From Pseudomonas urmiensis (GTDB taxonomy: Bacteria > Pseudomonadota > Gammaproteobacteria > Pseudomonadales > Pseudomonadaceae), in the NCBI RefSeq assembly GCF_014268815.2, contig NZ_JABWRE020000001.1, forward strand, positions 5,275,001 to 5,339,000: 64,000 bases of DNA, read 5' to 3'. This document shows, piece after piece, positions 19,747 through 28,599 of the stretch (within the stretch, counting starts at the first letter, position 1; each line of letters opens with the position of its first letter). The notes beneath the pieces are model-generated. The model was not told the origin of the DNA and ran no database searches. It worked only from the letters and a program-made list of their open reading frames with translations. A program made the translations under genes and the position numbers.

Positions 19747-20619
19747 ATGTCTAGTTCAACTATTGGCGCGGCGGCCGCCGCCAACGCCGCCCGCCGTGGC
19801 AGCGCCACTTCGCGGCGTGTGCTGATCGGCCTTGGCTGGTTGGTGTTTGCGTTGTTCCTGCTGTTGCCGCTGGTCATCGTCGTGTCGCAGGCACTGAAGA
19901 ATGGCTTTGGCACGTTCTTCGAAGCGATCTTCGAGCCCGATGCCTTGTCGGCCCTAAAGCTCACCTTGTTGGCGGTGGTCATTTCGGTGCCGCTGAACCT
20001 GGTATTCGGCGTCAGCGCCGCGTGGTGCGTGAGCAAGTACAACTTCCGCGGCAAGAGCATCCTGGTGACGCTGATCGACCTGCCGTTCTCGGTCTCGCCG
20101 GTGATCGCCGGCCTGGTCTACGTGCTGATGTTCGGCGCCCAGGGCCTGTTCGGGCCGTGGCTGCAGGATCACGATATCCAGATCGTCTTTGCCCTGCCGG
20201 GGATCGTCCTGGCGACCATCTTCGTCACCGTGCCGTTCGTGGCCCGTGAGCTGATCCCGCTGATGCAGGAGCAGGGCACCCAGGAAGAGGAGGCCGCGCG
20301 CCTGCTCGGTGCCAATGGCTGGCAGATGTTCTGGCACGTGACCTTGCCGAACATCAAATGGGGCCTGATCTATGGCGTGGTGCTGTGTACTGCGCGAGCG
20401 ATGGGCGAGTTCGGTGCGGTGTCGGTGGTTTCCGGGCACATTCGCGGGGTGACCAACACCTTGCCGCTGCACGTCGAGATCCTCTACAACGAATACAACC
20501 ACGTCGCAGCTTTCAGCGTGGCCAGCCTGCTGCTGATCCTGGCGCTCTTCATCCTGCTGCTCAAGCAGTGGAGCGAGAACCGTATTAACCGCCTGCGCCA
20601 AAGCGCAGCGGAGGAATAA
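19747..20619 (+). CDS. cysW: Sulfate ABC transporter permease CysW
   Basis: 290 residues from ATG 19747, which has AGGAGG eight bases upstream; the frame reaches an unsupported TTG at 19729. An Ala-rich N-terminal tail precedes six membrane segments. [19 protein letters not shown] and the EAA loop [20 protein letters not shown] identify a CysW-type permease. It partners CysT in the sulfate importer and ends three bases before cysA. Confidence 0.94.
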   Translation: MSSSTIGAAAAANAARRGSATSRRVLIGLGWLVFALFLLLPLVIVVSQALKNGFGTFFEAIFEPDALSALKLTLLAVVISVPLNLVFGVSAAWCVSKYNFRGKSILVTLIDLPFSVSPVIAGLVYVLMFGAQGLFGPWLQDHDIQIVFALPGIVLATIFVTVPFVARELIPLMQEQGTQEEEAARLLGANGWQMFWHVTLPNIKWGLIYGVVLCTARAMGEFGAVSVVSGHIRGVTNTLPLHVEILYNEYNHVAAFSVASLLLILALFILLLKQWSENRINRLRQSAAEE

Positions 20620-20622
20620 TTC

Positions 20623-21612
<990 letters not shown>

Positions 21613-21628
21613 GCATCTGAGTGAGTTG

Positions 21629-21657
21629 AAAAACCGGGCGAACGCCCGGTTTTTTTT
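21629..21657 (+). terminator. Terminator of the sbp-cysTWA operon
   Basis: AAAAACCGGGCG / CGCCCGGTTTTT stem with a tiny AA loop (opening to four bases), followed by further T residues. Textbook intrinsic terminator. Confidence 0.95.
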
Positions 21658-21930
21658 GGGCCACTACTTCGTGGGAGCGTGTTTCAGGCAAGACGGGGAT
21701 GCCTTGCGTGAATATTTCACATGCCGCTAATGCATGGGATTTTCGCAGGTTCGCCACAGCCCAACAACGACGTGGCTTTGCCTAAATTAGTAAAATCATT
21801 TATTCGATAACGATCTAGCTTTAATTTTAAACATTACTTTCAGAGATAAGCGTCTGGCGTCGATGATTCAGCCACGAGGCCCACCCAAGGAGGGCTGAAG
21901 ACCTGAATCAACACCCCAGGAGTTTGATCA
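21658..21930. promoter_or_regulatory. Intergenic region upstream of tonB
   Basis: The left part holds a degraded half-REP (GTGGGAGCGTG near 21671). From about 21780 the sequence is strongly AT-rich (AAATCATTTATTCGATAACG, then TTTAATTTTAAACATT), so the tonB promoter should be here. The GATAACGAT word is only loosely like a Fur box, and I do not assign a regulator. Confidence 0.4.
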
Positions 21931-22725
21931 ATGGGTAATGTCCAGTCGGCCGTCAGGGCCTACGACCAGCCATGGCGTCCGGCCCCGGGCGACCTGGTCG
22001 AGCTTGGACGGACGCTTCGCCTGCCACTCGGCCAACTGCGCCTGCAACGCACGCCGGTCAGCGGCCTCAAGCGCCGCGACAAATGGGCCCTGGCCTTGCT
22101 GGTTGTCGCCCTGCACGGCGCCGCCGCTTACTGGGTCAGCCAGTCGCCAACCCCACCGTTGCCAGTGGTGCCGCCGCAGATTCCACCGATGACCATCGAG
22201 TTCGCCGCACCGGCGCCACCGGTGGTCGAGCCACCGCCTCCTGCGCCTGCGCCGCCAATCGTCGAGCCGCCACCGCCGCCGGTAGTCGACGAGTTGGCAG
22301 CCAAGCCGGCACCCAAGCTAGTGCCAAAACCTAAACCCAAGCCTGCGCCCAAGCCTGTGGCCAAGCCCGAGCCCAAGCCGGTCGAAACGCCGCCGCCCCC
22401 CGTCGCCGCGCCCGCGCCAGTAGCGCCGCCTGCTCCAGCGCCGGTCACGCCGCCATCGGCCAACGCCGCCTACCTGAAGAACCCGGCGCCGGAGTATCCG
22501 CAGATGGCCCAGCGCCGCGGCTGGGAAGGCACCGTGCTGCTGCGGGTCGAGGTACTGGCCAGCGGCAAGCCGGGGCAGATCCAGATCCAGAAGAGCAGCG
22601 GCCGCGATGCGCTGGACGCCGCCGCGTTGGCTGCGGTCAAGCGCTGGAGCTTCGTCCCAGCCAAGCAGGGCGATGTGGCCCAGTCCGGCTGGGTCAGTGT
22701 CCCGATCGATTTCAAGCTTCGTTAA
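21931..22725 (+). CDS. tonB: TonB-family energy transducer
   Basis: 264 residues with AGGAG before the ATG. A cytoplasmic N-terminal tail of about 50 residues precedes one membrane segment (about 53-70, WALALLVVALHGAAAYWV). A long periplasmic Pro-rich spacer follows (about 72-178, with repeated Pro-Lys and Pro-Glu steps), then the TonB C-terminal domain with YPQMAQRRGWEGTVLLRVEV and RSWSF-like RWSFVPA. It transmits proton-motive force from ExbBD to outer-membrane receptors. The order tonB-exbB-exbD and the extended N-terminus differ from the exbB-exbD-tonB operon I recall in P. putida, so it is probably an additional system. Confidence 0.9.
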   Translation: MGNVQSAVRAYDQPWRPAPGDLVELGRTLRLPLGQLRLQRTPVSGLKRRDKWALALLVVALHGAAAYWVSQSPTPPLPVVPPQIPPMTIEFAAPAPPVVEPPPPAPAPPIVEPPPPPVVDELAAKPAPKLVPKPKPKPAPKPVAKPEPKPVETPPPPVAAPAPVAPPAPAPVTPPSANAAYLKNPAPEYPQMAQRRGWEGTVLLRVEVLASGKPGQIQIQKSSGRDALDAAALAAVKRWSFVPAKQGDVAQSGWVSVPIDFKLR

Positions 22726-22770
22726 TACGCACCTGAACAGAACATTGGCAGAACATAGGAAGACCTCATC

Positions 22771-23493
22771 ATGAGCCTGTTGGCATCCCCTCTCGAATCC
22801 GTAGAAAGCGCAGTCATCTGGCTGCTGGTTGGCTTCTCTGTCGTCACCTGGGGCCTGGCCTTGGTCAAGGTGGTGCAGTTCGTGCGCTTGAAGAACCAGG
22901 ACAAACGCTTCCATCAGCAATTCTGGGCCGCCTCAAGCCTCGATTCAGCTGCTGAAATCAGCCATGAACTGCCCGGCCCTGCTGCCCGTGTCGCTCAGTC
23001 CGGTTACGCCGCTATCGCGGTGGGTGAGCCAGGCCATGCCAGCGACCTGAGCCAGTCGATCAACCATCAGGACCGCCTCGAACGTGCCCTGCGCCAACAG
23101 ATCGTGCGCGAGCGCCGCTCGCTGGAAACCGGCTTGGCAGTGGTAGCCAGTATCGGCAGCACCTCACCGTTCATCGGCCTGTTCGGCACGGTGTGGGGGA
23201 TCATGGAAGCGCTTAAAGGCATCAGTGCGGCAGGCTCGGCCAGCCTGGAAACCGTGGCCGGTCCGATCGGTGCGGCGTTGGTTGCCACGGGTGTCGGTAT
23301 CGCCGTCGCCGTGCCTGCGGTGCTGGTCTACAACTACTTCCTGCGCCGGCTCAAGCTGACCGCCGCCGACCTCGATGATTTTGCCCACGACTTCTACAGC
23401 CTGGCGCAGAAGAGTGCCTTCCGCGTGCTGGTCCACCCTGCCGTGCACAAGGCCCAGACCGGTTTCACCCAGCCTGTGAAGGAGGCGTCCTGA
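22771..23493 (+). CDS. exbB: ExbB-type proton channel protein
   Basis: 240-residue inner-membrane protein of the MotA/TolQ/ExbB family. First membrane helix about residues 13-35, then a cytoplasmic stretch containing RQQIVRERRSLETGLAVVAS, and two further helices beginning GSTSPFIGLFGTVWGIM (the family signature) and IGAALVATGVGIAVAVPAVL. It forms the stator with ExbD that powers the upstream TonB. One base separates its stop from exbD. Confidence 0.93.
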   Translation: MSLLASPLESVESAVIWLLVGFSVVTWGLALVKVVQFVRLKNQDKRFHQQFWAASSLDSAAEISHELPGPAARVAQSGYAAIAVGEPGHASDLSQSINHQDRLERALRQQIVRERRSLETGLAVVASIGSTSPFIGLFGTVWGIMEALKGISAAGSASLETVAGPIGAALVATGVGIAVAVPAVLVYNYFLRRLKLTAADLDDFAHDFYSLAQKSAFRVLVHPAVHKAQTGFTQPVKEAS

Positions 23494-23494
23494 T

Positions 23495-23896
23495 ATGGCC
23501 TTCTCGACCCAGGACAGCGACGAAGTCCTCAGTGAAATCAACGTTACGCCACTGGTCGACGTCATGCTGGTGCTGTTGGTGGTGTTCATCGTCACCGCGC
23601 CACTGCTGACCAACGCCATTCCGATCAACCTGCCCAAGACCGAGGCCGTAGCCCCGGTGGAGCAGAAGGATCCGTTGGTGGTGAGCATCGATGGCGGCGG
23701 CAAATTGTTCATCAACAAGGATGAAATCCAGCCCGACCTGCTGGAAGCCAACCTCAAGGATGCCAAGGCCAAGGACGCCGAGCTGCGTGTGCAGTTGCAG
23801 GCTGACGATGGCGTTAACTATGGCGAGGTGGCGCGGGCCATGGCGGCCATCGAGCGTGCTGGCATTACCAAGCTGGCGGTGATTACCGCGCGCTGA
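23495..23896 (+). CDS. exbD: ExbD-type biopolymer transport protein
   Basis: 133 residues: short cytoplasmic tail, one membrane helix at about residues 21-40 (PLVDVMLVLLVVFIVTAPLL) containing the essential aspartate in EINVTPLVDVMLV, and a periplasmic domain. It couples proton flow to TonB movement. A terminator follows. Confidence 0.93.
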   Translation: MAFSTQDSDEVLSEINVTPLVDVMLVLLVVFIVTAPLLTNAIPINLPKTEAVAPVEQKDPLVVSIDGGGKLFINKDEIQPDLLEANLKDAKAKDAELRVQLQADDGVNYGEVARAMAAIERAGITKLAVITAR

Positions 23897-23925
23897 TTGG
23901 CAAACCTTCTTCAGGCAAGTGCTTC

Positions 23926-23962
23926 AGGGCCATATCTCTTGGCAGGGGATGGCCCTTTTTTT
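23926..23962 (+). terminator. Terminator of tonB-exbB-exbD
   Basis: AGGGCCAT / ATGGCCCT stem with a 15-base loop, followed by seven T residues. Confidence 0.85.
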
Positions 23963-23975
23963 AGTGTCGAGAAAT

Positions 23976-24051
23976 GCGTGGGAGCGGGCTTGCCCCGCGA
24001 TAGCGATGGTGAAGTTGATCTCGCTATCGCGGGGCAAGCCCGCTCCCACGC
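23976..24051. repeat. REPIN
   Basis: Near-perfect inverted pair GCGTGGGAGCGGGCTTGCCC ... GGGCAAGCCCGCTCCCACGC with GCGATAGCGA/TCGCTATCGC extensions and a short unpaired centre. Confidence 0.92.
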
Positions 24052-24071
24052 ATTGTATGAATCGTAATATA

Positions 24072-24109
24072 GGTTATAAATAAATAGCTTCTTATTCCTT
24101 TACGAATAT
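24072..24109 (+). promoter_or_regulatory. Candidate CysB-type site upstream of RBBP9 hydrolase
   Basis: Begins GGTTATAAATAAATAGCTTC and ends CCTTTACGAATAT. It shares GGTTATA, TTCTTA and GAATAT, in the same order and nearly the same spacing, with the element upstream of oscA (17457-17495). The regulator assignment is inference. Confidence 0.45.
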
Positions 24110-24163
24110 AACTCCCTCCCTATACTTGTCTGCAAGCACGCAAACTTCCAGGAGGCGTCCCCC

Positions 24164-24745
24164 ATGCGCAATGAGTCGATTCGGTACCTGATTGTGCCGG
24201 GCTGGCAAGGATCGCCAGACAATCATTGGCAGAGTCACTGGCAACGCAGCCTGCCCAACAGCGCCAGGGTCGAGCAGCACGATTGGTTGACGCCGCTGCG
24301 CAGCGATTGGGTGCAGGCGCTTGAGCAGGCGATCAGCGCCGACAGCTCGCCGGTGATTCTCATCGCCCATAGCCTGGGTTGCATCACGGTTGCCCATTGG
24401 GCGGCGCAGGCCAGCCCAGCCTTGTTGCGCAAAGTACGCGGTGCCTTGCTGGTGGCCCCGGCTGATGTCGAGCGGCCCACCTGCGCGCCGGCGCTGCGCA
24501 ATTTCGCGCCGATCCCGATGCAGGCTTTGCCGTTCCCCAGCCAAGTGGTCAGCTCCGACAACGACCCGGCGGTCAACGTGCCGCGAGCGTTGTACCTGGC
24601 CCAGTCGTGGGGTGCCGAGGTTGGCCTGCTGGCCAATGCCGGGCATATCAACGTCAAGTCCGGCCATGAGCGCTGGGAGCAGGGTTTCGCTTACCTCTAC
24701 CGCCTGCAGGGCCGAATCGAGCAACGCGCACTGCGCCGCGCCTGA
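24164..24745 (+). CDS. RBBP9/YdeN-family serine hydrolase
   Basis: 193-residue small alpha/beta hydrolase. It starts with the family hallmark VPGWQGSPDNHWQSHW. The nucleophile is in IAHSLGCITVAHWA (Ser in A-H-S-L-G), and the likely catalytic His is in NAGHINVKSGH near the C-terminus. AGGAGG lies eight bases before the ATG. The natural substrate of the family is not known. The gene is followed after 65 bases by a sigma54-activator-like gene. An upstream AT-rich motif shared with oscA suggests induction under sulfur limitation. Confidence 0.85.
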   Translation: MRNESIRYLIVPGWQGSPDNHWQSHWQRSLPNSARVEQHDWLTPLRSDWVQALEQAISADSSPVILIAHSLGCITVAHWAAQASPALLRKVRGALLVAPADVERPTCAPALRNFAPIPMQALPFPSQVVSSDNDPAVNVPRALYLAQSWGAEVGLLANAGHINVKSGHERWEQGFAYLYRLQGRIEQRALRRA

Positions 24746-24774
24746 TCCGGCGGTTATCCACACAATGCCTGAGA

Positions 24775-24800
24775 CGCCCGGCCGGTAGCGGCCCCGGGCG
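24775..24800 (+). other. Hairpin abutting the ribosome site of the next gene
   Basis: Arms CGCCCGG (24775-24781) and CCGGGCG (24794-24800), with further pairing inside. The GGAG ribosome site of the gene at 24811 begins at the last base of the stem, so the structure could restrict its translation. Confidence 0.4.
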
Positions 24801-24810
24801 GGAGTTTGTC

Positions 24811-25758
24811 ATGACTTTTCACAGCCCTTTCGGCCAGCCCCTGCTGACCTTCCCGGAACTGGATAAAAGCCCGCTGAGCATCCGCGCCAAGGCGCTGGTG
24901 TTCGTCGACCCACGTTCGCAGCAGCTGCGCCAAGACCTTGAGCGCCTGGCGCCACAGCCGTTGCCGGTGTTGATCCGTGGCGAGACCGGTACCGGTAAAG
25001 AGCTGCTGGCGCGGCAGATCCACCGGGCCAGCGACCGTGGCGGCCTGTTCGTTTCGGTCAATTGCGCGGCCATCAGCCACACCTACGCCGATGCCGAGTT
25101 GTTCGGCTACAGCGCTGGTACCCATGGCGGCACCGCCAGCAGCCGTGCGGGCTGGTTTGGCTCGGCCAATGGCGGCACGCTGTATCTGGATGAAATCGCC
25201 GACCTGCCGCTGGCCATCCAGGGCAAGCTGCTCGCCGCCCTGGAAAACCGTGAAGTCACCCGCGTCGGTGCGCAGCATCCGCAGCCAGTGGATGTGCGCC
25301 TGGTCGCCGCCTCCAGCATCGACCTGGGCCTGGCGGTCCGGGCGGGGCGCTTCAATGAGCGCTTGTATCATTACCTGCACGAAGGCGAACTGGCGTTGCC
25401 GGCGTTGCGTGAGCGGGTCGGCGACATCCTGCCGTTGGCCGAGTACTTCGTCGGGATCTATAGCGTGCGCCTGGAGCGGCCGCTGCCGCTGATCAGCGAG
25501 CAAACGCAACAGGCGCTGGAAGCTCACAGCTGGCCGGGCAATACCCGTGAGCTGGAAAACGTCATTCACTTCGCGTTGCTGGTCAGCGACGGCGAGGAAA
25601 TTCTCCCCGAGCATCTCGATCTGCCCGACACCGCGCCGCTGGCCAGCCTCGCCGCCCAGCTGGCACAACTGAGCAGTAGCCGCGAGCCAGAAACCGCCGC
25701 CGCCCTGCGCCAGCTGCTGGAGAACGCCTTGGCCAACCTTGAGCAACCTGCGCGCTAG
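24811..25758 (+). CDS. Sigma54-activator-like AAA+ protein without DNA-binding domain
   Basis: 315 residues. The central AAA+ domain of bacterial enhancer-binding proteins is clear: Walker A GETGTGKE, Walker B GGTLYLDEIADLP, and sensor II region WPGNTRELENVIHFALL. Two canonical parts are missing. The sigma54-contacting GAFTGA loop, expected after ELFG, reads GTHGGT (ELFGYSAGTHGGTASSRAG), losing the key Phe and Thr. The C-terminus stops after a short helix (LRQLLENALANLE) with no Fis-type HTH. There is also no receiver domain. It may regulate another activator, act without sigma54, or be degenerating, although the frame is clean. It lies between an RBBP9 hydrolase and a MetQ-type protein. Confidence 0.8.
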   Translation: MTFHSPFGQPLLTFPELDKSPLSIRAKALVFVDPRSQQLRQDLERLAPQPLPVLIRGETGTGKELLARQIHRASDRGGLFVSVNCAAISHTYADAELFGYSAGTHGGTASSRAGWFGSANGGTLYLDEIADLPLAIQGKLLAALENREVTRVGAQHPQPVDVRLVAASSIDLGLAVRAGRFNERLYHYLHEGELALPALRERVGDILPLAEYFVGIYSVRLERPLPLISEQTQQALEAHSWPGNTRELENVIHFALLVSDGEEILPEHLDLPDTAPLASLAAQLAQLSSSREPETAAALRQLLENALANLEQPAR

Positions 25759-25941
25759 AGCGGCGCGTAGCCGCTCATAAGCAAATGCGGTAATGGCAGT
25801 TTGTTTTTGGAATAAGCAGCTAAGCAAAAGATATTGTTCCGGAATAAAAAATCCCGGTATTGTCCGCCTCACGCCCACCGCAGCCTGCGCTGGGCACCCA
25901 ACATTGCCATCGCCGATGGCCCAGCTTGATTAAGGATCACC

Positions 25942-26727
25942 ATGAAGAAATCCCTGCTGACTGCGGCCCTGGCTGCTGCCCTGTCGCTGACTGGCCTGGC
26001 CCACGCGGCTGAAAAACTGGTGGTTGCCGCAACGCCGGTACCCCACGCCGAGATCCTCGAGCTGATCAAGCCGACCCTGGCCAAAGAAGGCGTCGACCTG
26101 CAGATCAAGGTCTTCACCGACTACGTTCAGCCGAACGTGCAGGTCGACCAGAAGCGTCTGGACGCCAACTACTTCCAGACCCTGCCTTACCTGCAGAACT
26201 TCAACGAAGGCAAGGGCACCCACCTGGAAACCGTGATCGGCGTGCACGTCGAACCCTTCGGCGGCTACTCGAAGAAGGTCAAGAGCCTGAGCGAGCTCAA
26301 GGAAGGCGCCACCGTTGCCATCCCTAACGAAGGGAGCAACAGCGGCCGTGCCCTGCTGCTGCTGCAGAAGGCTGGCCTGATCACTTTGAAGGATCCGAAG
26401 AACGCCCTGGCGACCCCGAAAGACATCGCCGAGAACCCGAAGAAGCTGAAGTTCCGCGAGCTGGAATCGGCCATGCTGCCGCGTGTGCTGGACCAGGTCG
26501 ACCTGGATATGATCAACACCAACTACGCCCTGGAAGCTGGCCTGAACCCAGCCAAGGACGCCCTGGTGATCGAAGGTGCCGACTCGCCTTACGTGAACTT
26601 CCTGGTGGCGCGTCCTGACAACAAGGACAGCGACGCCATCCAGAAGCTGGCCAAGGCCCTGACCAGCCCAGAGGTGAAGGAATTCATCGCCAAGAAGTAC
26701 AGCGGTGCGGTGCTGCCGGCGTTCTGA
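25942..26727 (+). CDS. MetQ/NlpA-family substrate-binding protein
   Basis: 261 residues. Signal peptide MKKSLLTAALAAALSLTGLA, cleaved near AHA; there is no lipobox cysteine, so it should be free in the periplasm. The mature part is typical MetQ: VVAATPVPHAEILELIKPTL, DYVQPNVQVDQKRLDANYFQ, VAIPNEGSNSGRALLLLQKA, and MINTNYALEAGLNP. The family binds methionine or related sulfur amino acids. No MetN or MetI gene is adjacent, so it is an orphan that may serve a transporter elsewhere. Upstream is an AT-rich tract with GGAATAA repeated at 25809 and 25841. Confidence 0.85.
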   Translation: MKKSLLTAALAAALSLTGLAHAAEKLVVAATPVPHAEILELIKPTLAKEGVDLQIKVFTDYVQPNVQVDQKRLDANYFQTLPYLQNFNEGKGTHLETVIGVHVEPFGGYSKKVKSLSELKEGATVAIPNEGSNSGRALLLLQKAGLITLKDPKNALATPKDIAENPKKLKFRELESAMLPRVLDQVDLDMINTNYALEAGLNPAKDALVIEGADSPYVNFLVARPDNKDSDAIQKLAKALTSPEVKEFIAKKYSGAVLPAF

Positions 26728-26748
26728 TACGTCTGGGTTATCCCGTAT

Positions 26749-26780
26749 AAAAACGCCGACGCATTTGCGTCGGCGTTTTT
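26749..26780 (+). terminator. Terminator of the MetQ-type gene
   Basis: AAAAACGCCGACGC / GCGTCGGCGTTTTT, a perfect 14-bp stem with a short ATTT loop and terminal T run, 22 bases after the stop codon. Confidence 0.95.
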
Positions 26781-26816
26781 GTTTGTGCCGGGGGTGCTGG
26801 GTTGTCAGTGCCGGCG

Positions 26817-26895
26817 CTATCGCGGGGCAAGCCCGCTCCCACGCGATGTTTTAAACGTTGGATTACTGCGTGGGAGCGGGCTTGCCCCGCGATAG
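26817..26895. repeat. REPIN
   Basis: GCTATCGCGGGGCAAGCCCG ... and its inverted partner enclose about 25 bases (GATGTTTTAAACGTTGGATTA region). It is of the CCCCGCGATAG type and may end the small minus-strand ORF next to it. Confidence 0.9.
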
Positions 26896-27293
26896 GGCCT
26901 AACCTGACAAACAGGAATCAGCGCTGTCCAGCAAGGGCCTTGCGCAAAGCCAGCAACCACTGAAGTTGTTCGTTCGAAGTAGGGGTGCAAGGGCTGTTCA
27001 TCGTTATCGTCCTTGTTAGTTTGATGGGCCGTGCAGGTCACAGTTTGAAACCTGTTTGAGGCACTTTTTCCATGAAAGATCCCAAGCTTAGGTAGGAAAT
27101 TTCTGGTTAGCCCATCAAGTGATATCAATATGCAATAAGGGTATTTAGAGAAAGTTTTTTATACCTTTAGAGTCTACCCAGCGTGCTTACCCGCACCCCC
27201 TGATTTGATCGACAACGACGCCGAGTGACCCTCGCGCCGACTGGGAATGACTCCAATGCCGTACCCCTGCAACCTCGTGTCGAGGCGCCAGCC
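26896..27293. promoter_or_regulatory. Intergenic region upstream of the amino-acid ABC operon
   Basis: About 400 bases. The left third holds a 27-codon minus-strand ORF (listed separately). The right part (27100-27180) is AT-rich and includes GGTAT (27140-27144) and ATACC (27161-27165) as an interrupted inverted repeat around a T-rich centre, a plausible operator or promoter for the operon at 27294. No known site was identified with confidence. Confidence 0.4.
26918..27001 (-). CDS. Possible 27-residue small protein
   Basis: ATG at 27001 preceded by AAGGACGATAACG, a good ribosome site at eight bases. The product begins MNSPCTPTSNEQ and continues LQWLLALRKALAGQR, an amphipathic helix ending in a basic tail. 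A REPIN lies just beyond the stop in the same direction and could terminate its transcript. I recognise no family. Support is the ribosome site, the peptide-like composition and the otherwise empty region; it could be chance. Confidence 0.35.
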   Translation of the reverse strand: MNSPCTPTSNEQLQWLLALRKALAGQR

Positions 27294-27959
27294 ATGACCT
27301 TCGACACCGCGTTCATGCTCAGCACCTTGCCGGCGTTTTTCCAAGCCGTTGGCGTGACCTTGCAAGTCGGCCTGATCGCTATCGCCACCTCGTTGCTGGT
27401 GGCCGTGATCAACGCCACCATCCTGGTGTTTCGCACCCCCTACCTGTGGCGCCTGGTGAAGGGTTACGTGGAACTGGCGCGTAACACGCCGCTGTTGATC
27501 CAGCTGTTCTTCATCTACTTCGCCTTGCCCACCCTTGGGGTGAAGGTGTCCGGCTTTGCCGCGGCAATCATCACCATGACGTTCATGGGCGGTGCCTACC
27601 TGACCGAAGTCCTGCGGGCGGGTGTCGAGGCGGTGCCGCGCGCACAGCTGGAGTCGGGGCGCTCGATTGGTTTGTCCGAGGGCCAGCTGCTGCGCCATGT
27701 GATCCTGCCCCAGGCCGGCATCCTCAGCTTGCCGGCGCTGTTCGCCAACTTCATCTTCCTGCTCAAGGAGACCACCGTGGTCTCGGCGGTAGCGGTGCCG
27801 GAGATTCTCTACACCACCAAGAACTACATCGCCCTGTACTACAAGACTTACGAAATGCTGGCCGTGCTGACCCTGCTCTGCGTGTTGCTGTTCCTGCCGC
27901 TGTCGCTGCTGCTGCGCTATGTCGAAAGGAGGCTGCAACATGGCCAGTTCGGCTCCTGA
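27294..27959 (+). CDS. Amino-acid ABC transporter permease (first)
   Basis: 221 residues from ATG 27294; the open frame extends to 27225 without a better start. His/Glu/Gln-type permease (HisM/YecS family): TLQVGLIAIATSLLVAVINA, the conserved YVELARNTPLLIQLFFIYFA, and an EAA-like loop ESGRSIGLSEGQLLRHVILP. First gene of a four-gene importer. The downstream permease starts inside its last codons. Substrate is probably a small polar or sulfur amino acid, inferred from the binding protein and surroundings. Confidence 0.9.
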   Translation: MTFDTAFMLSTLPAFFQAVGVTLQVGLIAIATSLLVAVINATILVFRTPYLWRLVKGYVELARNTPLLIQLFFIYFALPTLGVKVSGFAAAIITMTFMGGAYLTEVLRAGVEAVPRAQLESGRSIGLSEGQLLRHVILPQAGILSLPALFANFIFLLKETTVVSAVAVPEILYTTKNYIALYYKTYEMLAVLTLLCVLLFLPLSLLLRYVERRLQHGQFGS

Positions 27960-28599
27960 GCTGCTGCTGATCTCGCTGCCGCAACTGGCGGCAGGGGCAG
28001 GGCAAACCTTGGCTATTTCGGCGCTGGGAATTGTCTTCGCGACCCTGGGTGGGGTGCTTTATGGCGTGCTCGCTACAGTTGGCAACCGGCTGCTGAACTT
28101 GCTGTTGCAGGTGTACCTGGAGCTGTTCCGGGCGATCCCGGTGCTGGTCTGGTTGTACCTGGTGTTTTTCGGCCTGCCGATCTTCTTTTCCATCAGCATC
28201 CCCAGCTTCTGGTGCGCGGTGCTGGTGCTGGGCCTGTGGGGCGCCAGCGAAGTGGGGGAGGTAGTGCGCGGTGCGTTGCAGTCGCTGCCGCGTGGCCAGC
28301 GTGAGGCGGGGCTGTCGATTGGCCTGGCCAGTTGGCAGCTGTATGGCTACGTGCTGCTGCCGCAGGCGCTCAAGCGCATGACCCCGCCGACCATCAACAT
28401 CTACACGCGGATCATCAAGACCAGCTCGCTGGCGGTGCTGATCGGCGTGGTCGAGGTGATCAAGGCCGGCCAGCAGATCATCGAACGCACCTACGAATCG
28501 GTGCTGATCTATGGCGCGCTGTTCCTGTTCTTCTTCTTTGTCTGCTATCCGCTGTCCGCCGCCTCGCGCGCGCTGGAACGTCGCTGGGCCCACGCATGA
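27940..28599 (+). CDS. Amino-acid ABC transporter permease (second)
   Basis: 219 residues from ATG 27940, chosen because AAAGGAGG lies directly upstream; an in-frame ATG at 27919 has none. It carries YLELFRAIPVLVWLYLVFFG and the EAA loop REAGLSIGLASWQLYGYVLL. It overlaps the end of the first permease by 20 bases and the start of the ATPase by ATGA, so the four products are translationally coupled. The two permeases form a heterodimer. Confidence 0.9.
   Translation: MASSAPELLLISLPQLAAGAGQTLAISALGIVFATLGGVLYGVLATVGNRLLNLLLQVYLELFRAIPVLVWLYLVFFGLPIFFSISIPSFWCAVLVLGLWGASEVGEVVRGALQSLPRGQREAGLSIGLASWQLYGYVLLPQALKRMTPPTINIYTRIIKTSSLAVLIGVVEVIKAGQQIIERTYESVLIYGALFLFFFFVCYPLSAASRALERRWAHA

Noticed and set aside
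21780..21830. Fur box upstream of tonB
   Set aside because: GATAACGAT and nearby AT-rich words match the Fur consensus only partly; not strong enough to call.
26817..27128. 103-codon minus-strand frame
   Set aside because: Its end reads through both REPs and it has no ribosome site; the shorter frame at 26918-27001 in another phase is better supported.
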